Below are positions 8,791 to 16,447 of a stretch of DNA of 64,000 bases, one piece after another. Under the pieces are notes generated by a model. The model was not told the origin of the DNA. It saw only the letters and a program-made list of their open reading frames with translations, and searched no databases. The position numbers and the translations under genes were made by a program. Numbering within the stretch: position 1 is the stretch's first letter; every line of letters begins with the position of its first letter. The stretch comes from an uncultured Oscillospiraceae bacterium (GTDB taxonomy: Bacteria; Bacillota; Clostridia; Oscillospirales; Oscillospiraceae), in NCBI GenBank assembly GCA_910588635.1, contig CAJUPW010000012.1:5871-69870 (forward strand), read 5' to 3'.

Positions 8791-9310
8791 CATAAGATGG
8801 CTTTCCATTCTGCTCGCGGCAGCGCTCCTGCTGTCCGCCTGCGGCAGCCGGGAGATTCCCCAGGAGGAGGGCGGCTTCCGGCTGTGGTTCGCCGCAGACG
8901 AGGGGCAGGCGGATTACGGCCACGGCCCGGCGCTGGACAGCGAGGCCTACGCCGGGGTGGACGACCCAGGCCCCGAGGAGCTGCTGTCCGCCCTGCTGGC
9001 CGGCCCCACTCTGGAGGGTCTCCGCTCCCCCTTCCCCCGTGGAGTTACCTTGCGGCAGCTGAACTGGGACGAGGAGCGGCCCGGTGTGCTGCTGGTGGGA
9101 TTCTCGGAGCAGTACGGGGCCCTGGCCGACGTCTCCCTCACCCTGGCCGACTACTGCGTTGTGCTCACCCTGACCCAGGTGGAGGGGGTGGACACGGTGG
9201 AGATATCCACCCAGGGCTATCAGGCCAGCTACCGCAGCCACCAGCTTCTGGACCCGCAGGAGGCTGTACTTCGGGACGAGCTGGCGGAGACAGCCCCGGA
9301 AAACACTTGA
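8783..9310 (+). CDS. GerMN-domain lipoprotein
   Basis: A GTG start with GAGGGGG upstream gives a 175-residue protein with a lipoprotein signal (WLSILLAAALLLSAC, lipobox LSAC) and a single GerMN-like domain (EELLSALLAGP, FPRGVTLRQL, SLTLADYCVVLTLTQVEGVDTVEI). GerMN domains occur in GerM spore-germination lipoproteins and beside WalRK-type systems. It overlaps the kinase gene by eight bases, so regulator, kinase and lipoprotein probably form one operon. An accessory envelope-sensing role is inferred from position. Confidence 0.82.
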   Translation: MRNIRWLSILLAAALLLSACGSREIPQEEGGFRLWFAADEGQADYGHGPALDSEAYAGVDDPGPEELLSALLAGPTLEGLRSPFPRGVTLRQLNWDEERPGVLLVGFSEQYGALADVSLTLADYCVVLTLTQVEGVDTVEISTQGYQASYRSHQLLDPQEAVLRDELAETAPENT

Positions 9311-9335
9311 CAAATTTCCCATTTCCCGCTACTCT
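9307..9335 (+). promoter_or_regulatory. possible promoter of the sulfhydrylase gene
   Basis: TTGACA overlaps the stop of the preceding gene; 17 bases on is TACTCT, a poor -10. A good -35 with a weak -10, so tentative. Confidence 0.4.
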
Positions 9336-9369
9336 TAATCAGGTATTTTAACGAAAGAAGGCGTTCTTC

Positions 9370-10653
9370 ATGAGCGATTACAAAATGAGCACCAAATGCG
9401 TCCAAGGGGGCTATACCCCCGGCAACGGCGAGCCCCGGCAGATTCCCATTATCCAGTCCACCACCTTTAAATACACCACCAGCGAGGATATGGGCAAGCT
9501 CTTCGACCTGGAGGCCAGCGGCTATTTCTACACCCGGCTCCAGAACCCCACCAACGACATGGTGGCCGCCAAAATCTGCGACATGGAGGGCGGCGCCGCC
9601 GCCATGCTCACCTCCTCCGGCCAGGCGGCCAACTTCTACGCTATCTTCAACATCGCCAACTGCGGCGACCATGTGGTGGCCTCCTCCACCATCTACGGCG
9701 GCACCTATAACCTGTTTCACGTCACCATGCGCAAAATGGGCATCGACTTTACCTTCGTCTCCCCCGACTGCTCCGAGGAGGAACTGAACGCCGCCTTTAA
9801 GCCCAACACCAAGGCCGTCTTTGGCGAGACCATCGCCAACCCAGCCCTCACCGTGCTGGACATTGAAAAGTTTGCCAGAGCCGCCCATGCCCACGGCGTG
9901 CCCCTGATTGTGGACAACACCTTCGCCACCCCGGTGAACTGCCGCCCCTTTGAGTGGGGCTGCGACATCGTCACCCACTCCACCACCAAGTATATGGACG
10001 GCCACGGGGCTGGGGTGGGCGGCTGCATCGTGGACAGCGGCAACTTCGACTGGATGGCCCATAAGGAAAAATTCCCCGGCCTGTGTACTCCTGACGACAG
10101 CTACCACGGCATCACCTACGCCGAGAAGTTCGGCCAGGGGGGCGCTTTCATTACCAAGTGCACCGCCCAGCTCATGCGGGACTTCGGCTCCATCCAGTCC
10201 CCCCAGAACGCCTTTCTGCTGAATCTTGGCCTGGAGAGCCTCCATGTCCGGATGCCCCGCCACTGCGAGAACGCTCTGGCGGTAGCCAAATATCTCAAGT
10301 CCCATCCCAAGATCAGCTTTGTCACCTACCCCGGTCTGGAGGGGGATCAATACTACGAGCTGACCCGGAAATATATGCCTAACGGCACCTGTGGGGTGGT
10401 ATCCTTCGGCTTCAAGGGCGGCCGCTCCGCCGCGGAGACCTTTATGAAGCACCTGCGCCTGGCCGCCATTGAGACCCACGTGGCCGATGCCCGCACCTGC
10501 ACCCTCCACCCCGCCTCCGCCACCCACCGGCAGATGAACGACGAGGAGCTGACAGCCGCCGGCATCACTCCCGATCTGGTCCGCTTTTCCTGCGGCATTG
10601 AGGACGCCGCCGATCTGATCGCCGATATCGAGCAGGCCCTGGCTCAGGTGTGA
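9370..10653 (+). CDS. metY: O-acetylhomoserine sulfhydrylase (Cys/Met PLP-dependent enzyme)
   Basis: 427 residues, the length of MetY rather than of shorter cystathionine enzymes. It would make homocysteine from O-acetylhomoserine and sulfide in the cytoplasm. The PLP lysine lies in THSTTKYMDGHG; other family marks are YTRLQNPT (YxR near PLP phosphate), SSGQAA, PLIVDNTFATP and the C-terminal RFSCGIED. AGAAGG precedes the ATG. No riboswitch (S-box or T-box) is apparent in the 60-base leader. The related gamma-lyase cannot be fully excluded. Confidence 0.9.
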   Translation: MSDYKMSTKCVQGGYTPGNGEPRQIPIIQSTTFKYTTSEDMGKLFDLEASGYFYTRLQNPTNDMVAAKICDMEGGAAAMLTSSGQAANFYAIFNIANCGDHVVASSTIYGGTYNLFHVTMRKMGIDFTFVSPDCSEEELNAAFKPNTKAVFGETIANPALTVLDIEKFARAAHAHGVPLIVDNTFATPVNCRPFEWGCDIVTHSTTKYMDGHGAGVGGCIVDSGNFDWMAHKEKFPGLCTPDDSYHGITYAEKFGQGGAFITKCTAQLMRDFGSIQSPQNAFLLNLGLESLHVRMPRHCENALAVAKYLKSHPKISFVTYPGLEGDQYYELTRKYMPNGTCGVVSFGFKGGRSAAETFMKHLRLAAIETHVADARTCTLHPASATHRQMNDEELTAAGITPDLVRFSCGIEDAADLIADIEQALAQV

Positions 10654-10663
10654 GGTGCGGATG

Positions 10664-11047
10664 ATGAAAAATGCCGGAACCGTTCTGATGTACAACTGCT
10701 CCGGGGAGGAGTTCTCCAAGCTGAAGCAGATTTTCGCCATGCTCCGCCTGCGGATGCGGCCGGTGGAGCCCGACCGCTACCACGTCTCCCTGGAGGAGCT
10801 GTCCCAGGGCAAGGGAGACCCCGTCGAGCCGGCCTCTCCCCTACCTGAGCCCATGCTGGTATTCTGCGGCATGGGGCAGGCCTTGCTCAACCAGGTACTG
10901 GAGATCATCAGGATTTCCAAGCTGCCCCCCATCCCCCTGAAGGCCGTCCTCACCGACACCAACCGGTCCTGGACCACTGCGCAGCTCTATGAGGAGCTGC
11001 TGAAGGAGCGGGAGACCATCGCTGCCCAGAAAGCGGAAACGACATAA
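10664..11047 (+). CDS. DUF3783 domain protein
   Basis: 127 residues, no signal peptide or membrane helix. The C-terminal half (MLVFCGMGQALLNQVLEIIR, PLKAVLTDTNRSWTTAQLYEELLKER) matches the DUF3783 pattern of small clostridial proteins of unknown role. GAGGTG lies six bases upstream of the chosen ATG; another ATG sits directly before it. It starts about ten bases after the sulfhydrylase stop, so they are probably co-transcribed. Confidence 0.72.
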   Translation: MKNAGTVLMYNCSGEEFSKLKQIFAMLRLRMRPVEPDRYHVSLEELSQGKGDPVEPASPLPEPMLVFCGMGQALLNQVLEIIRISKLPPIPLKAVLTDTNRSWTTAQLYEELLKERETIAAQKAETT

Positions 11048-11052
11048 CAAAT

Positions 11053-11092
11053 CGTCTCTGGGCTGCCGGACAAATCCGACAGCCCAGAGACG
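11053..11092 (+). other. long hairpin after the DUF3783 gene
   Basis: An 18-bp stem with one mismatch and a CAAA loop. It is followed by an A-rich rather than T-rich tract, so it is not a standard rho-independent terminator in the forward direction. It may stabilise the 3' end of the metY transcript. Confidence 0.5.
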
Positions 11093-11123
11093 CGAAAAAA
11101 ATAAAAAAACCGGAAAATTTCTC

Positions 11124-11152
11124 TTGCATTTCAAATGTCCCTGTGCTATAAT
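11124..11152 (+). promoter_or_regulatory. promoter of tRNA-Arg
   Basis: TTGCAT, 17 bases, TATAAT, ending 35 bases before the tRNA. Confidence 0.85.
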
Positions 11153-11187
11153 AATAAAGCTGTCAAGAGGAATCCTCTTTACGGTAT

Positions 11188-11264
11188 GCGGCTGTAGCTC
11201 AGTTGGATAGAGTGACTGGCTACGAACCAGTAGGTCGGGGGTTCGAATCCCTTCAGCCGTACCA
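11188..11264 (+). tRNA. tRNA-Arg (anticodon ACG)
   Basis: A full cloverleaf of 77 bases with an encoded CCA. The acceptor stem GCGGCTG pairs with CAGCCGT (one G-U). The anticodon stem ACTGG/CCAGT encloses CTACGAA, giving anticodon ACG. The T-loop is GTTCGAATC. ACG is normally edited to ICG by TadA and reads CGU/CGC/CGA. It has its own promoter and terminator. Confidence 0.96.
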
Positions 11265-11265
11265 C

Positions 11266-11301
11266 GTCGGAGCAAAGTCTGCTTTGCTCCGACATTTTTT
11301 T
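11266..11301 (+). terminator. terminator of tRNA-Arg
   Basis: A 12-bp perfect stem (GTCGGAGCAAAG / CTTTGCTCCGAC), four-base loop, then ATTTTTTT. Confidence 0.95.
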
Positions 11302-11409
11302 ACAAAAAATGCCATCCGCTCCGCTCCTCACCAAACCGCAACCGCTGCGCTGGGCCGCGGTTTGGTTTCGGGTGCAGACCTGAAGGCGGCATCTTTTAGG
11401 ATTGAGCCA

Positions 11410-11467
11410 CCTTGCCTGATATGAACAGACTGTTGTCAGTTGTTCGGATCAGGCAGGGTCATTTTTT
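11410..11467 (+). terminator. terminator-like hairpin
   Basis: CCTTGCCTGAT pairs with ATCAGGCAGGG, with an inner GAACA/TGTTC pair, followed by TCATTTTTT. Confidence 0.6.
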
Positions 11468-11468
11468 A

Positions 11469-11500
11469 CCCCCAAGCCTTGATATGTCAAGACTTGGGGG
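11469..11500. terminator. second terminator-like hairpin
   Basis: CCCCCAAG/CTTGGGGG with an inner CTTGA/TCAAG pair, followed by CTGTTTGTCTG. It could act in either direction; on the reverse strand it lies downstream of the flavodiiron gene. Confidence 0.5.
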
Positions 11501-11619
11501 CTGTTTGTCTGTGGTCCGCCACCTGTAAATACAAATAGTTGAAAATCCGGGTGCAAAACGTGTAAATGAAGGGCTTCAAACTCCTTATATGTCAGGTTAT
11601 CGGACTATAAATTCCGGAA

Positions 11620-12837
11620 TTATTTTAGCACTGAGGCGGCAATCGCATCGGCCAGGGCGTCAATTTCCGACTCGTTGTCGGCTTTCAGGGAAGAGGTGAC
11701 GGTCATCTCCTCGTCCAGGATGGTCATGTTCTTCAGGGACTCGATCTCCTCCTTCATCAGCGCGCCGGAGCGGGGAGCCCAGGAGCCGCTGCCCATGATG
11801 GCTACCGTGCGCTTCTGGAGATTCAGGGCCTTCATGTCCATAAGGAAGTTGTGCATAGGCGGGAAGATACCCAGATTGTAGGTGACAGAGGCCAGCACCA
11901 GATGGCTGTATTTAAACAGGTCGGAGATGAGGTAGCTGACATGGGTGGAGGACACGTCGTACAGCCGGGTGTTGGTCACGCCCCGGGCGGTGAGCTTGGC
12001 AGCCAGCACCTCGGCGGCGGCCTCCGTGTTGCCGTACATGGAGGCATAGACGATCATCACGCCCTTCTCCTCCGGCTCGTAGGTGGCCCAGTGGGTGTAC
12101 TTGTCGATGATGTAGCCCAAGTCCTTGCGCCACACCGGACCGTGGAGGGGACACAGGAACTTGATGTTCTCCAGGCCCACGATAGAGGCCGCCTTGTTCA
12201 GCAAGGCCACCACCTGAGGACCATACTTGCCCACGATGTTGGTGTAGTACCGGCGGGCGTCGTCGATCCATTCCCGGTCAAAGTCGAACTCATCGGCGAA
12301 GAGCTTGCCATCCAGGGAGCGGAAGGAGCCGAAAGCGTCGGCGGAGAAAAGCACGCCGTTGGTGGTATCGAAGGTGACCATAGCCTCGGGCCAGTGGACC
12401 ATGGGGGCGTAGACAAAGGCCACGGTGTGCTTGCCGAAGCACTTGGTGTCCCCCTCGGCCACCTCCTCGATGGCGCTGGGGTCCAGGCCGAAGCCGAACT
12501 GATTCAGGAGGGTCACCGCCTTGGGGCTGGTGATGATCTTCACCTTGGGCCAGCGCAGGAGAATTTCCTCAATGGAGGCGGCGTGGTCGGGCTCCACGTG
12601 GTTGATGACCAGGTAGTCCAGGGGGCGGCCATTCAGAACGGCCTTCACGTTGGCGATGAACTGCCGGCCCACCGCCCAGTCGGCGGTGTCGAAGAGGACG
12701 GTCTTCTCGTCCAGCAGGACATAGGCGTTGTAGGACACGCCGTGGTACAGGGGGTGGATGTTCTCAAACAGGGCCAGCCGGTGCTCGTCCGCGCCTACCC
12801 AGTACAGGTCGTCGGTGACCATGCGGTAATTATACAT
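11620..12837 (-). CDS. flavodiiron protein (FprA family), no rubredoxin tail
   Basis: 405 residues: a diiron beta-lactamase-like domain (NHVEPDHAA, MVHWPEAM, FSADAFGS, CPLHGPVW ligand motifs) and a flavodoxin domain (VYASMYGNTEAAAEVLA). It lacks the fused rubredoxin of the paralogue at 1302-2654 and so needs a separate donor. The next gene upstream on the same strand, 117 bases away, encodes a protein with a C-terminal rubredoxin domain, a natural candidate. The predicted reaction is four-electron reduction of O2 to water and/or NO to N2O. AAGGAGG precedes the start. A palindromic repeat lies in the gap. Confidence 0.93.
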   Translation of the reverse strand: MYNYRMVTDDLYWVGADEHRLALFENIHPLYHGVSYNAYVLLDEKTVLFDTADWAVGRQFIANVKAVLNGRPLDYLVINHVEPDHAASIEEILLRWPKVKIITSPKAVTLLNQFGFGLDPSAIEEVAEGDTKCFGKHTVAFVYAPMVHWPEAMVTFDTTNGVLFSADAFGSFRSLDGKLFADEFDFDREWIDDARRYYTNIVGKYGPQVVALLNKAASIVGLENIKFLCPLHGPVWRKDLGYIIDKYTHWATYEPEEKGVMIVYASMYGNTEAAAEVLAAKLTARGVTNTRLYDVSSTHVSYLISDLFKYSHLVLASVTYNLGIFPPMHNFLMDMKALNLQKRTVAIMGSGSWAPRSGALMKEEIESLKNMTILDEEMTVTSSLKADNESEIDALADAIAASVLK

Positions 12838-12865
12838 ATGGGATTTCCTCCTTTATTGTTTCTTT

Positions 12866-12945
12866 GTAGGGGCCGCCGCCCTCGGCGGCCCGCATAATCG
12901 GTTTCATTCGGGGAGCGGCGGGCCGCCCAGGGGGGCGGCCCCTAC
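12866..12945. repeat. dispersed GC-rich palindromic repeat, copy 3
   Basis: It begins GTAGGGGCCGCCGCC and ends GGGGGCGGCCCCTAC; the interior has further GGCGGCC/GGCCGCC pairs. It sits between the acyl-CoA dehydrogenase fusion and the flavodiiron gene and could attenuate or stabilise their shared transcript. Confidence 0.65.
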
Positions 12946-12954
12946 AGATGCCGC

Positions 12955-14868
12955 TTACGCCTCGATTTCGATAAATTCGCTCACGCTCTCACCGCAGTGG
13001 GGGCAGGTCCAGCCCTCGGGCAGGTCCTTGAAGGCGGTGCCGGGCTTGACCTCGTTCTCCGGGTCGCCCTGCATGGGATCGTATTCGTGGCCGCAGCCGT
13101 TGCAGATATACAGCTTCCGGGGCTGGTAGACCTTCTTGGGGGCCATGCGCTTCATCTTGGTCATGGGCGGGGCGGGGAGCTTCTCGCCAGTGTCCAGAGC
13201 GGCGGTGAGCAGGGGGAGAATTTCCATCACGTCCCCCACAATGCCGTAGTCGCAGTTTTTGAATATCTTGGCGTTGGGGTTTTTGTTGATGGCCACAATG
13301 CAGGAGGCGTCCTTAATGCCCTTCAAATGCTGAATCGCGCCGGAGATGCCGCAGGCGATGTACAGGTTGCCCTTGAACTTCTGACCGGACATGCCCACAT
13401 AACGGTTGAGGGGCACATATTTCAGCGTTTCGGCCACAGGGCGGCTGGAGCCGACGGCGGCCCCGGCGGCGCGGGCCAGGTCCTCAATGAGCTTCATGTT
13501 CTCTTTGGCCCCGATGCCCTGTCCGGCGGATACCACCCGCTCGGCCTGGGTGATGGGGGTGTCTATGGGGATGCCCACGGTAAAGTCGTGGCCGTCCTTT
13601 TTCAGGTTGGCCACCAGGGTCTCCACCTTCTCCTGGGCGGCGCCGTCCTTGAGGATCATCCGCTTCCGGGCGCCCGTCTCGGGGCCCTTGGGGCCGGCCG
13701 TGGCGGCGGAGGGGGCCTCCTTGGCCGCCTTGCCCAGGATGTGGGAGGCAATCACCACCCGCTGAATCTCATTGGTGCCCTCGTAGATGGTGGTGATCTT
13801 GGCGTCCCGGTAGAACCGCTCCACCTCCATGCCCTTGAGGTAGCCGCAGCCGCCGAAAATCTGGAGGGCGTCGTTTGTGACCTCCAGGGCAATGTCGGAG
13901 GCGTACTGCTTGGCCATGGCGGACTCCATGCCGTAGGGGACGTGTGCCTGCTTCAGCTCGGCGGCGGAGTAGACCAGGAACCGGGCGCAGCGCAGCTTGG
14001 TGGCCATATCAGCGATCTTAAAGGCGATGTTCTGCTGCTGGCAGATGGGCTTTCCGAACTGAACACGCTCCTTGGAGTACTCCACGGCGGCCTCATAGGC
14101 CCCCTGGGCAATGCCAAGAGCCTGGGCCGCGATGCCGATGCGGCCGCCGTCCAGGGTGGCCATGGCGATCTTGAAGCCCTGGCCCTCCTTGCCCAGCAGG
14201 TTCTCCTTGGGAATCTTCACGTTGTTGAAATTCAGCTGGCAGGTGGCGGAAGAGCGGATGCCCATCTTGTCATAGTGCTCCTCAAAGGTAAAGCCCTCCC
14301 AGCCCTTTTCCACGATAAAGGCGGAGATGCCCCTCGTTCCGATACCGGGGGTGGTGACGGCGAACACCACATAGGTGCCGGCCTCGCCGCCGTTGGTGAT
14401 GAATATCTTCTCGCCGTTGAGGAGGTAGTGGTCCCCCATGTCCTCGGCGGTGGTCTCGGTGCCGCCGGCGTCAGAGCCGGCGTTGGGCTCGGTGAGGCCG
14501 AAGGCCCCCAGTTTTTTGCCGGAGCAGAGGTCGGGCAGATATTTTTTCTTCTGCTCCTCGGTGCCGAAGGCGTAGATGGGGTAGGTGCCCAGCGAGGTAT
14601 GGGCGGACAGGATGACGCCCGCGCCGCCGTCCACCCGGGCCAGCTCCTCCACGGCGATGGCGTAGCTCAGAGCGTCCAGCCCCGCGCCCCCGTACTTCTT
14701 CTCATAGGGCAGGCCCATCAGGCCCAGCTCCCCCATCTTCTTTACGGCCTCAGTGGGGAACTGGTTGTTCTTGTCCAGCATGAAGGCAATGGGCTTGATC
14801 TCCGCCTCGGCAAACTCCCTTACCTTGGCCCGCAGTTCCTCATGCTCCTGTGTGGTTTGATACAGCAT
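12955..14868 (-). CDS. acyl-CoA dehydrogenase / EtfA FAD-domain / rubredoxin fusion
   Basis: 637 residues with three redox modules. Residues 1 to about 378 form a full acyl-CoA dehydrogenase: [13 protein letters not shown] and ITNGG flavin motifs, [11 protein letters not shown], and [10 protein letters not shown] with the catalytic glutamate of butyryl-CoA-type enzymes. After a linker, about 430-560 is the FAD-binding C-terminal domain of electron-transfer flavoprotein alpha ([53 protein letters not shown]). About 580-637 is a full rubredoxin ([15 protein letters not shown]). The EtfA N-terminal domain and EtfB are absent. Electrons could pass from acyl-CoA via two FADs to rubredoxin iron, then to the neighbouring flavodiiron protein. 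AAGGAGG precedes the start; the Rrf2 gene ends 21 bases upstream. Confidence 0.9.
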   Translation of the reverse strand: MLYQTTQEHEELRAKVREFAEAEIKPIAFMLDKNNQFPTEAVKKMGELGLMGLPYEKKYGGAGLDALSYAIAVEELARVDGGAGVILSAHTSLGTYPIYAFGTEEQKKKYLPDLCSGKKLGAFGLTEPNAGSDAGGTETTAEDMGDHYLLNGEKIFITNGGEAGTYVVFAVTTPGIGTRGISAFIVEKGWEGFTFEEHYDKMGIRSSATCQLNFNNVKIPKENLLGKEGQGFKIAMATLDGGRIGIAAQALGIAQGAYEAAVEYSKERVQFGKPICQQQNIAFKIADMATKLRCARFLVYSAAELKQAHVPYGMESAMAKQYASDIALEVTNDALQIFGGCGYLKGMEVERFYRDAKITTIYEGTNEIQRVVIASHILGKAAKEAPSAATAGPKGPETGARKRMILKDGAAQEKVETLVANLKKDGHDFTVGIPIDTPITQAERVVSAGQGIGAKENMKLIEDLARAAGAAVGSSRPVAETLKYVPLNRYVGMSGQKFKGNLYIACGISGAIQHLKGIKDASCIVAINKNPNAKIFKNCDYGIVGDVMEILPLLTAALDTGEKLPAPPMTKMKRMAPKKVYQPRKLYICNGCGHEYDPMQGDPENEVKPGTAFKDLPEGWTCPHCGESVSEFIEIEA

Positions 14869-14889
14869 ACAGATAGTTCCTCCTTTATG

Positions 14890-15291
14890 TTATTTTTCCT
14901 GGAAAATTTCGCTCAATGGCGTTTTTCGAAACTCCTCGTCCAGCACCCTCTGGATACGGGACAGCTCCCGGCACAGGCCGCAGTCCCCCTCTGGGCGGCT
15001 TTCACATCGGTAACCGGGTTTTTGGCAGCGGTTGATGTGGACAGCCTCCTCCAGCGCGGAAAACACATCGTCCAAATACAGCCCCTCACAAGGGCGCTGG
15101 AGGGCGTAGCCCCCGCTGCTTCCCCGGCGGCTGCACACCAGTCCGACGGCATGGAGCTGCTTTAAAACCTTCAGCGTAATTGCCTTGGGCATATGCTCCC
15201 GCTGGGCAACGGCGGCAGCGGACAGCTGTCCCCCCTGATACAGCGCCCGCAGAATACGTAGGGCGTAGTCCATCTCTCGCGTAACCAACAA
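14890..15291 (-). CDS. Rrf2-family transcriptional regulator with cysteine cluster
   Basis: 133 residues. The N-terminal winged helix has typical Rrf2 features (TREMDYALRILRAL, MPKAITLKVLKQL, SRRGSSGGYAL). C89, C96, C104 and C107 form a cluster like the Fe-S ligand region of IscR/NsrR. The start is TTG with GGAGG eight bases upstream. It precedes the acyl-CoA dehydrogenase fusion by 21 bases, and the promoter ahead carries an inverted repeat, suggesting autoregulated control of the cluster by redox or NO. The actual ligand (Fe-S or other) is inferred. Confidence 0.88.
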   Translation of the reverse strand: MLVTREMDYALRILRALYQGGQLSAAAVAQREHMPKAITLKVLKQLHAVGLVCSRRGSSGGYALQRPCEGLYLDDVFSALEEAVHINRCQKPGYRCESRPEGDCGLCRELSRIQRVLDEEFRKTPLSEIFQEK

Positions 15292-15326
15292 CCTGTTTTC
15301 CTCCAGTCAAAACAGTACCTTTTTAG

Positions 15327-15357
15327 TGCATTATAGCACACTAATGCAATATGTCAA
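15327..15357 (-). promoter_or_regulatory. rrf2 promoter with overlapping inverted-repeat operator
   Basis: On the reverse strand: TTGACA (15352-15357), 16 bases, TATAAT (15330-15335). The inverted repeat TGCATTA-8-TAATGCA (15327-15348) covers the spacer and -10, a position where a bound repressor would block polymerase. Confidence 0.8.
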
Positions 15358-15478
15358 TCCTTTTGGGAAATAAAATATATTTTTTGTTGCTTCTGCCGGA
15401 AGCGGATTTGAATTGTCGCGGGTACTCACTATCTCTGCCGCACAATCGAATATCAGGAGACGGACGGTTGGCGGAACG

Positions 15479-16297
15479 TTACAGCGCATCCTTTGGACAA
15501 TTTTTAACGCACTCAAAACACAGGATACATTCTGTACCGTTTTTTCGCCTCCTGGAATTATCTGTAACGTCCACTTCCATCGGACATACCTTTTTGCATC
15601 TACCGCAAGATACGCATTTGCTTTTATCGCATTCAATTCGGAACAGCGAAAAATAACTCATGGGCTTCAAAAACACTGTGACCGGGCATATGTATTTGCA
15701 AAATGCACGATTGTCTTTAAAGGAAAAAGCCAGTATTACACCAACAGCATAGTACGATACATTTCCGATGATAAACGCCCAAAACATGATCCGCTCCATA
15801 TTGCCGGCATGTGCAAGCAACAGCATCGAAACAAATATGAGTGAAACGGCAAATGTGATATATCTGATCCATCCGATCTTTTTTCTTGGTGTTTCAGGAG
15901 CTTTGTATGGAAGAAAATCAAGCACCATTGCCGTCCAGCAGGCGTAGCCGCACCAGCCTCTGCCAAAAATCAGCGGCCCAAAAATTTTAGCAACCGCATA
16001 GTGGATTGTCGCGGCTTCAAACGTCCCTATCAACAGGTAGTACCAGAACCCTTCAATCTGCATATTCTCACCACTGATGATCCCTAAATATATCAGCATG
16101 TAGAGTCCAACAAGCAACTGAGTAACTCGCCGGGCGTTTTTGTATTTTCTGATAAACAAGAAAATGCCTAGTGATATGGAAATACCAATATAGCTGAAAT
16201 TGAAAAAATAAAACAGGTTATCCTTTGTCAACCAAAGTGTAACTGCTACTGTTTCAAATATCGCAAGCATAATAACCGGCATCCAGTATTTTTTCAC
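15479..16297 (-). CDS. NapH-like 4Fe-4S membrane protein
   Basis: 272 residues, GTG start with GAGGTGGG upstream. About five to six membrane helices carry the motif GRGWCGYACW, and a C-terminal pair of 4Fe-4S motifs follows (CVSCGRCKKVCP and CILCFECVKNCP). This is the NapH/CcoG/PceC-type architecture of membrane electron-transfer proteins. The protein ends right after the second cluster. The DNA is clearly AT-richer than its neighbours, which suggests recent acquisition. No catalytic partner is adjacent, so the electron acceptor is unknown. Confidence 0.82.
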   Translation of the reverse strand: MKKYWMPVIMLAIFETVAVTLWLTKDNLFYFFNFSYIGISISLGIFLFIRKYKNARRVTQLLVGLYMLIYLGIISGENMQIEGFWYYLLIGTFEAATIHYAVAKIFGPLIFGRGWCGYACWTAMVLDFLPYKAPETPRKKIGWIRYITFAVSLIFVSMLLLAHAGNMERIMFWAFIIGNVSYYAVGVILAFSFKDNRAFCKYICPVTVFLKPMSYFSLFRIECDKSKCVSCGRCKKVCPMEVDVTDNSRRRKNGTECILCFECVKNCPKDAL

Positions 16298-16342
16298 TTT
16301 AATCCCACCTCAAAACCGCACTTTGATTTTATCAAACTGAAA

Positions 16343-16380
16343 CAGGACTTCATTCATCCGAATGAAGTCCTGCTTGCTTT
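16343..16380. terminator. hairpin downstream of glnS
   Basis: A perfect 13-bp stem (CAGGACTTCATTC / GAATGAAGTCCTG) with an ATCC loop. T-rich sequence lies on both sides, so it can act bidirectionally; glnS reaches it from the right. Confidence 0.75.
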
Positions 16381-16447
16381 TTGTCAGATTCTCCCCACAG
16401 GTCCGCCGATAAAGCTGTTCTCTTACTTTGCCTGCCGGCAAGCCCGC

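Larger units (their letters stand above)
11302..11619. other. gene-free stretch with three hairpins
   Basis: No open frame with a ribosome binding site is seen. It contains an inverted repeat near 11331-11366 (ACCAAACCGC ... GCGGTTTGG), a long hairpin at 11410-11458 followed by TCATTTTTT, and another at 11469-11500 (CCCCCAAG ... CTTGGGGG). The latter two look like terminators, yet no gene feeds them from the left except read-through of the tRNA. A lost gene or a non-coding RNA is possible. Confidence 0.5.

Noticed and set aside
9311..9369. SAM or T-box riboswitch before the methionine-type gene
   Set aside because: The leader is only about 60 bases and has none of the conserved riboswitch elements.
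9229..10740. A 503-residue frame antisense to the sulfhydrylase gene
   Set aside because: The sense strand encodes a complete PLP enzyme; the antisense product is Gly/Val/His-rich with no motif.
11053..11092. Rho-independent terminator after the DUF3783 gene
   Set aside because: The stem is strong, but an A-tract rather than a T-tract follows on the forward strand. Kept only as a hairpin.
11188..11264. tRNA-Arg as an integration site for a mobile element
   Set aside because: No repeat of the tRNA 3' end and no integrase gene was seen nearby.
12997..15165. A 722-residue open frame antisense to the acyl-CoA dehydrogenase fusion
   Set aside because: It mirrors codon bias of the real gene, has no family motifs and spans two genes on the other strand.
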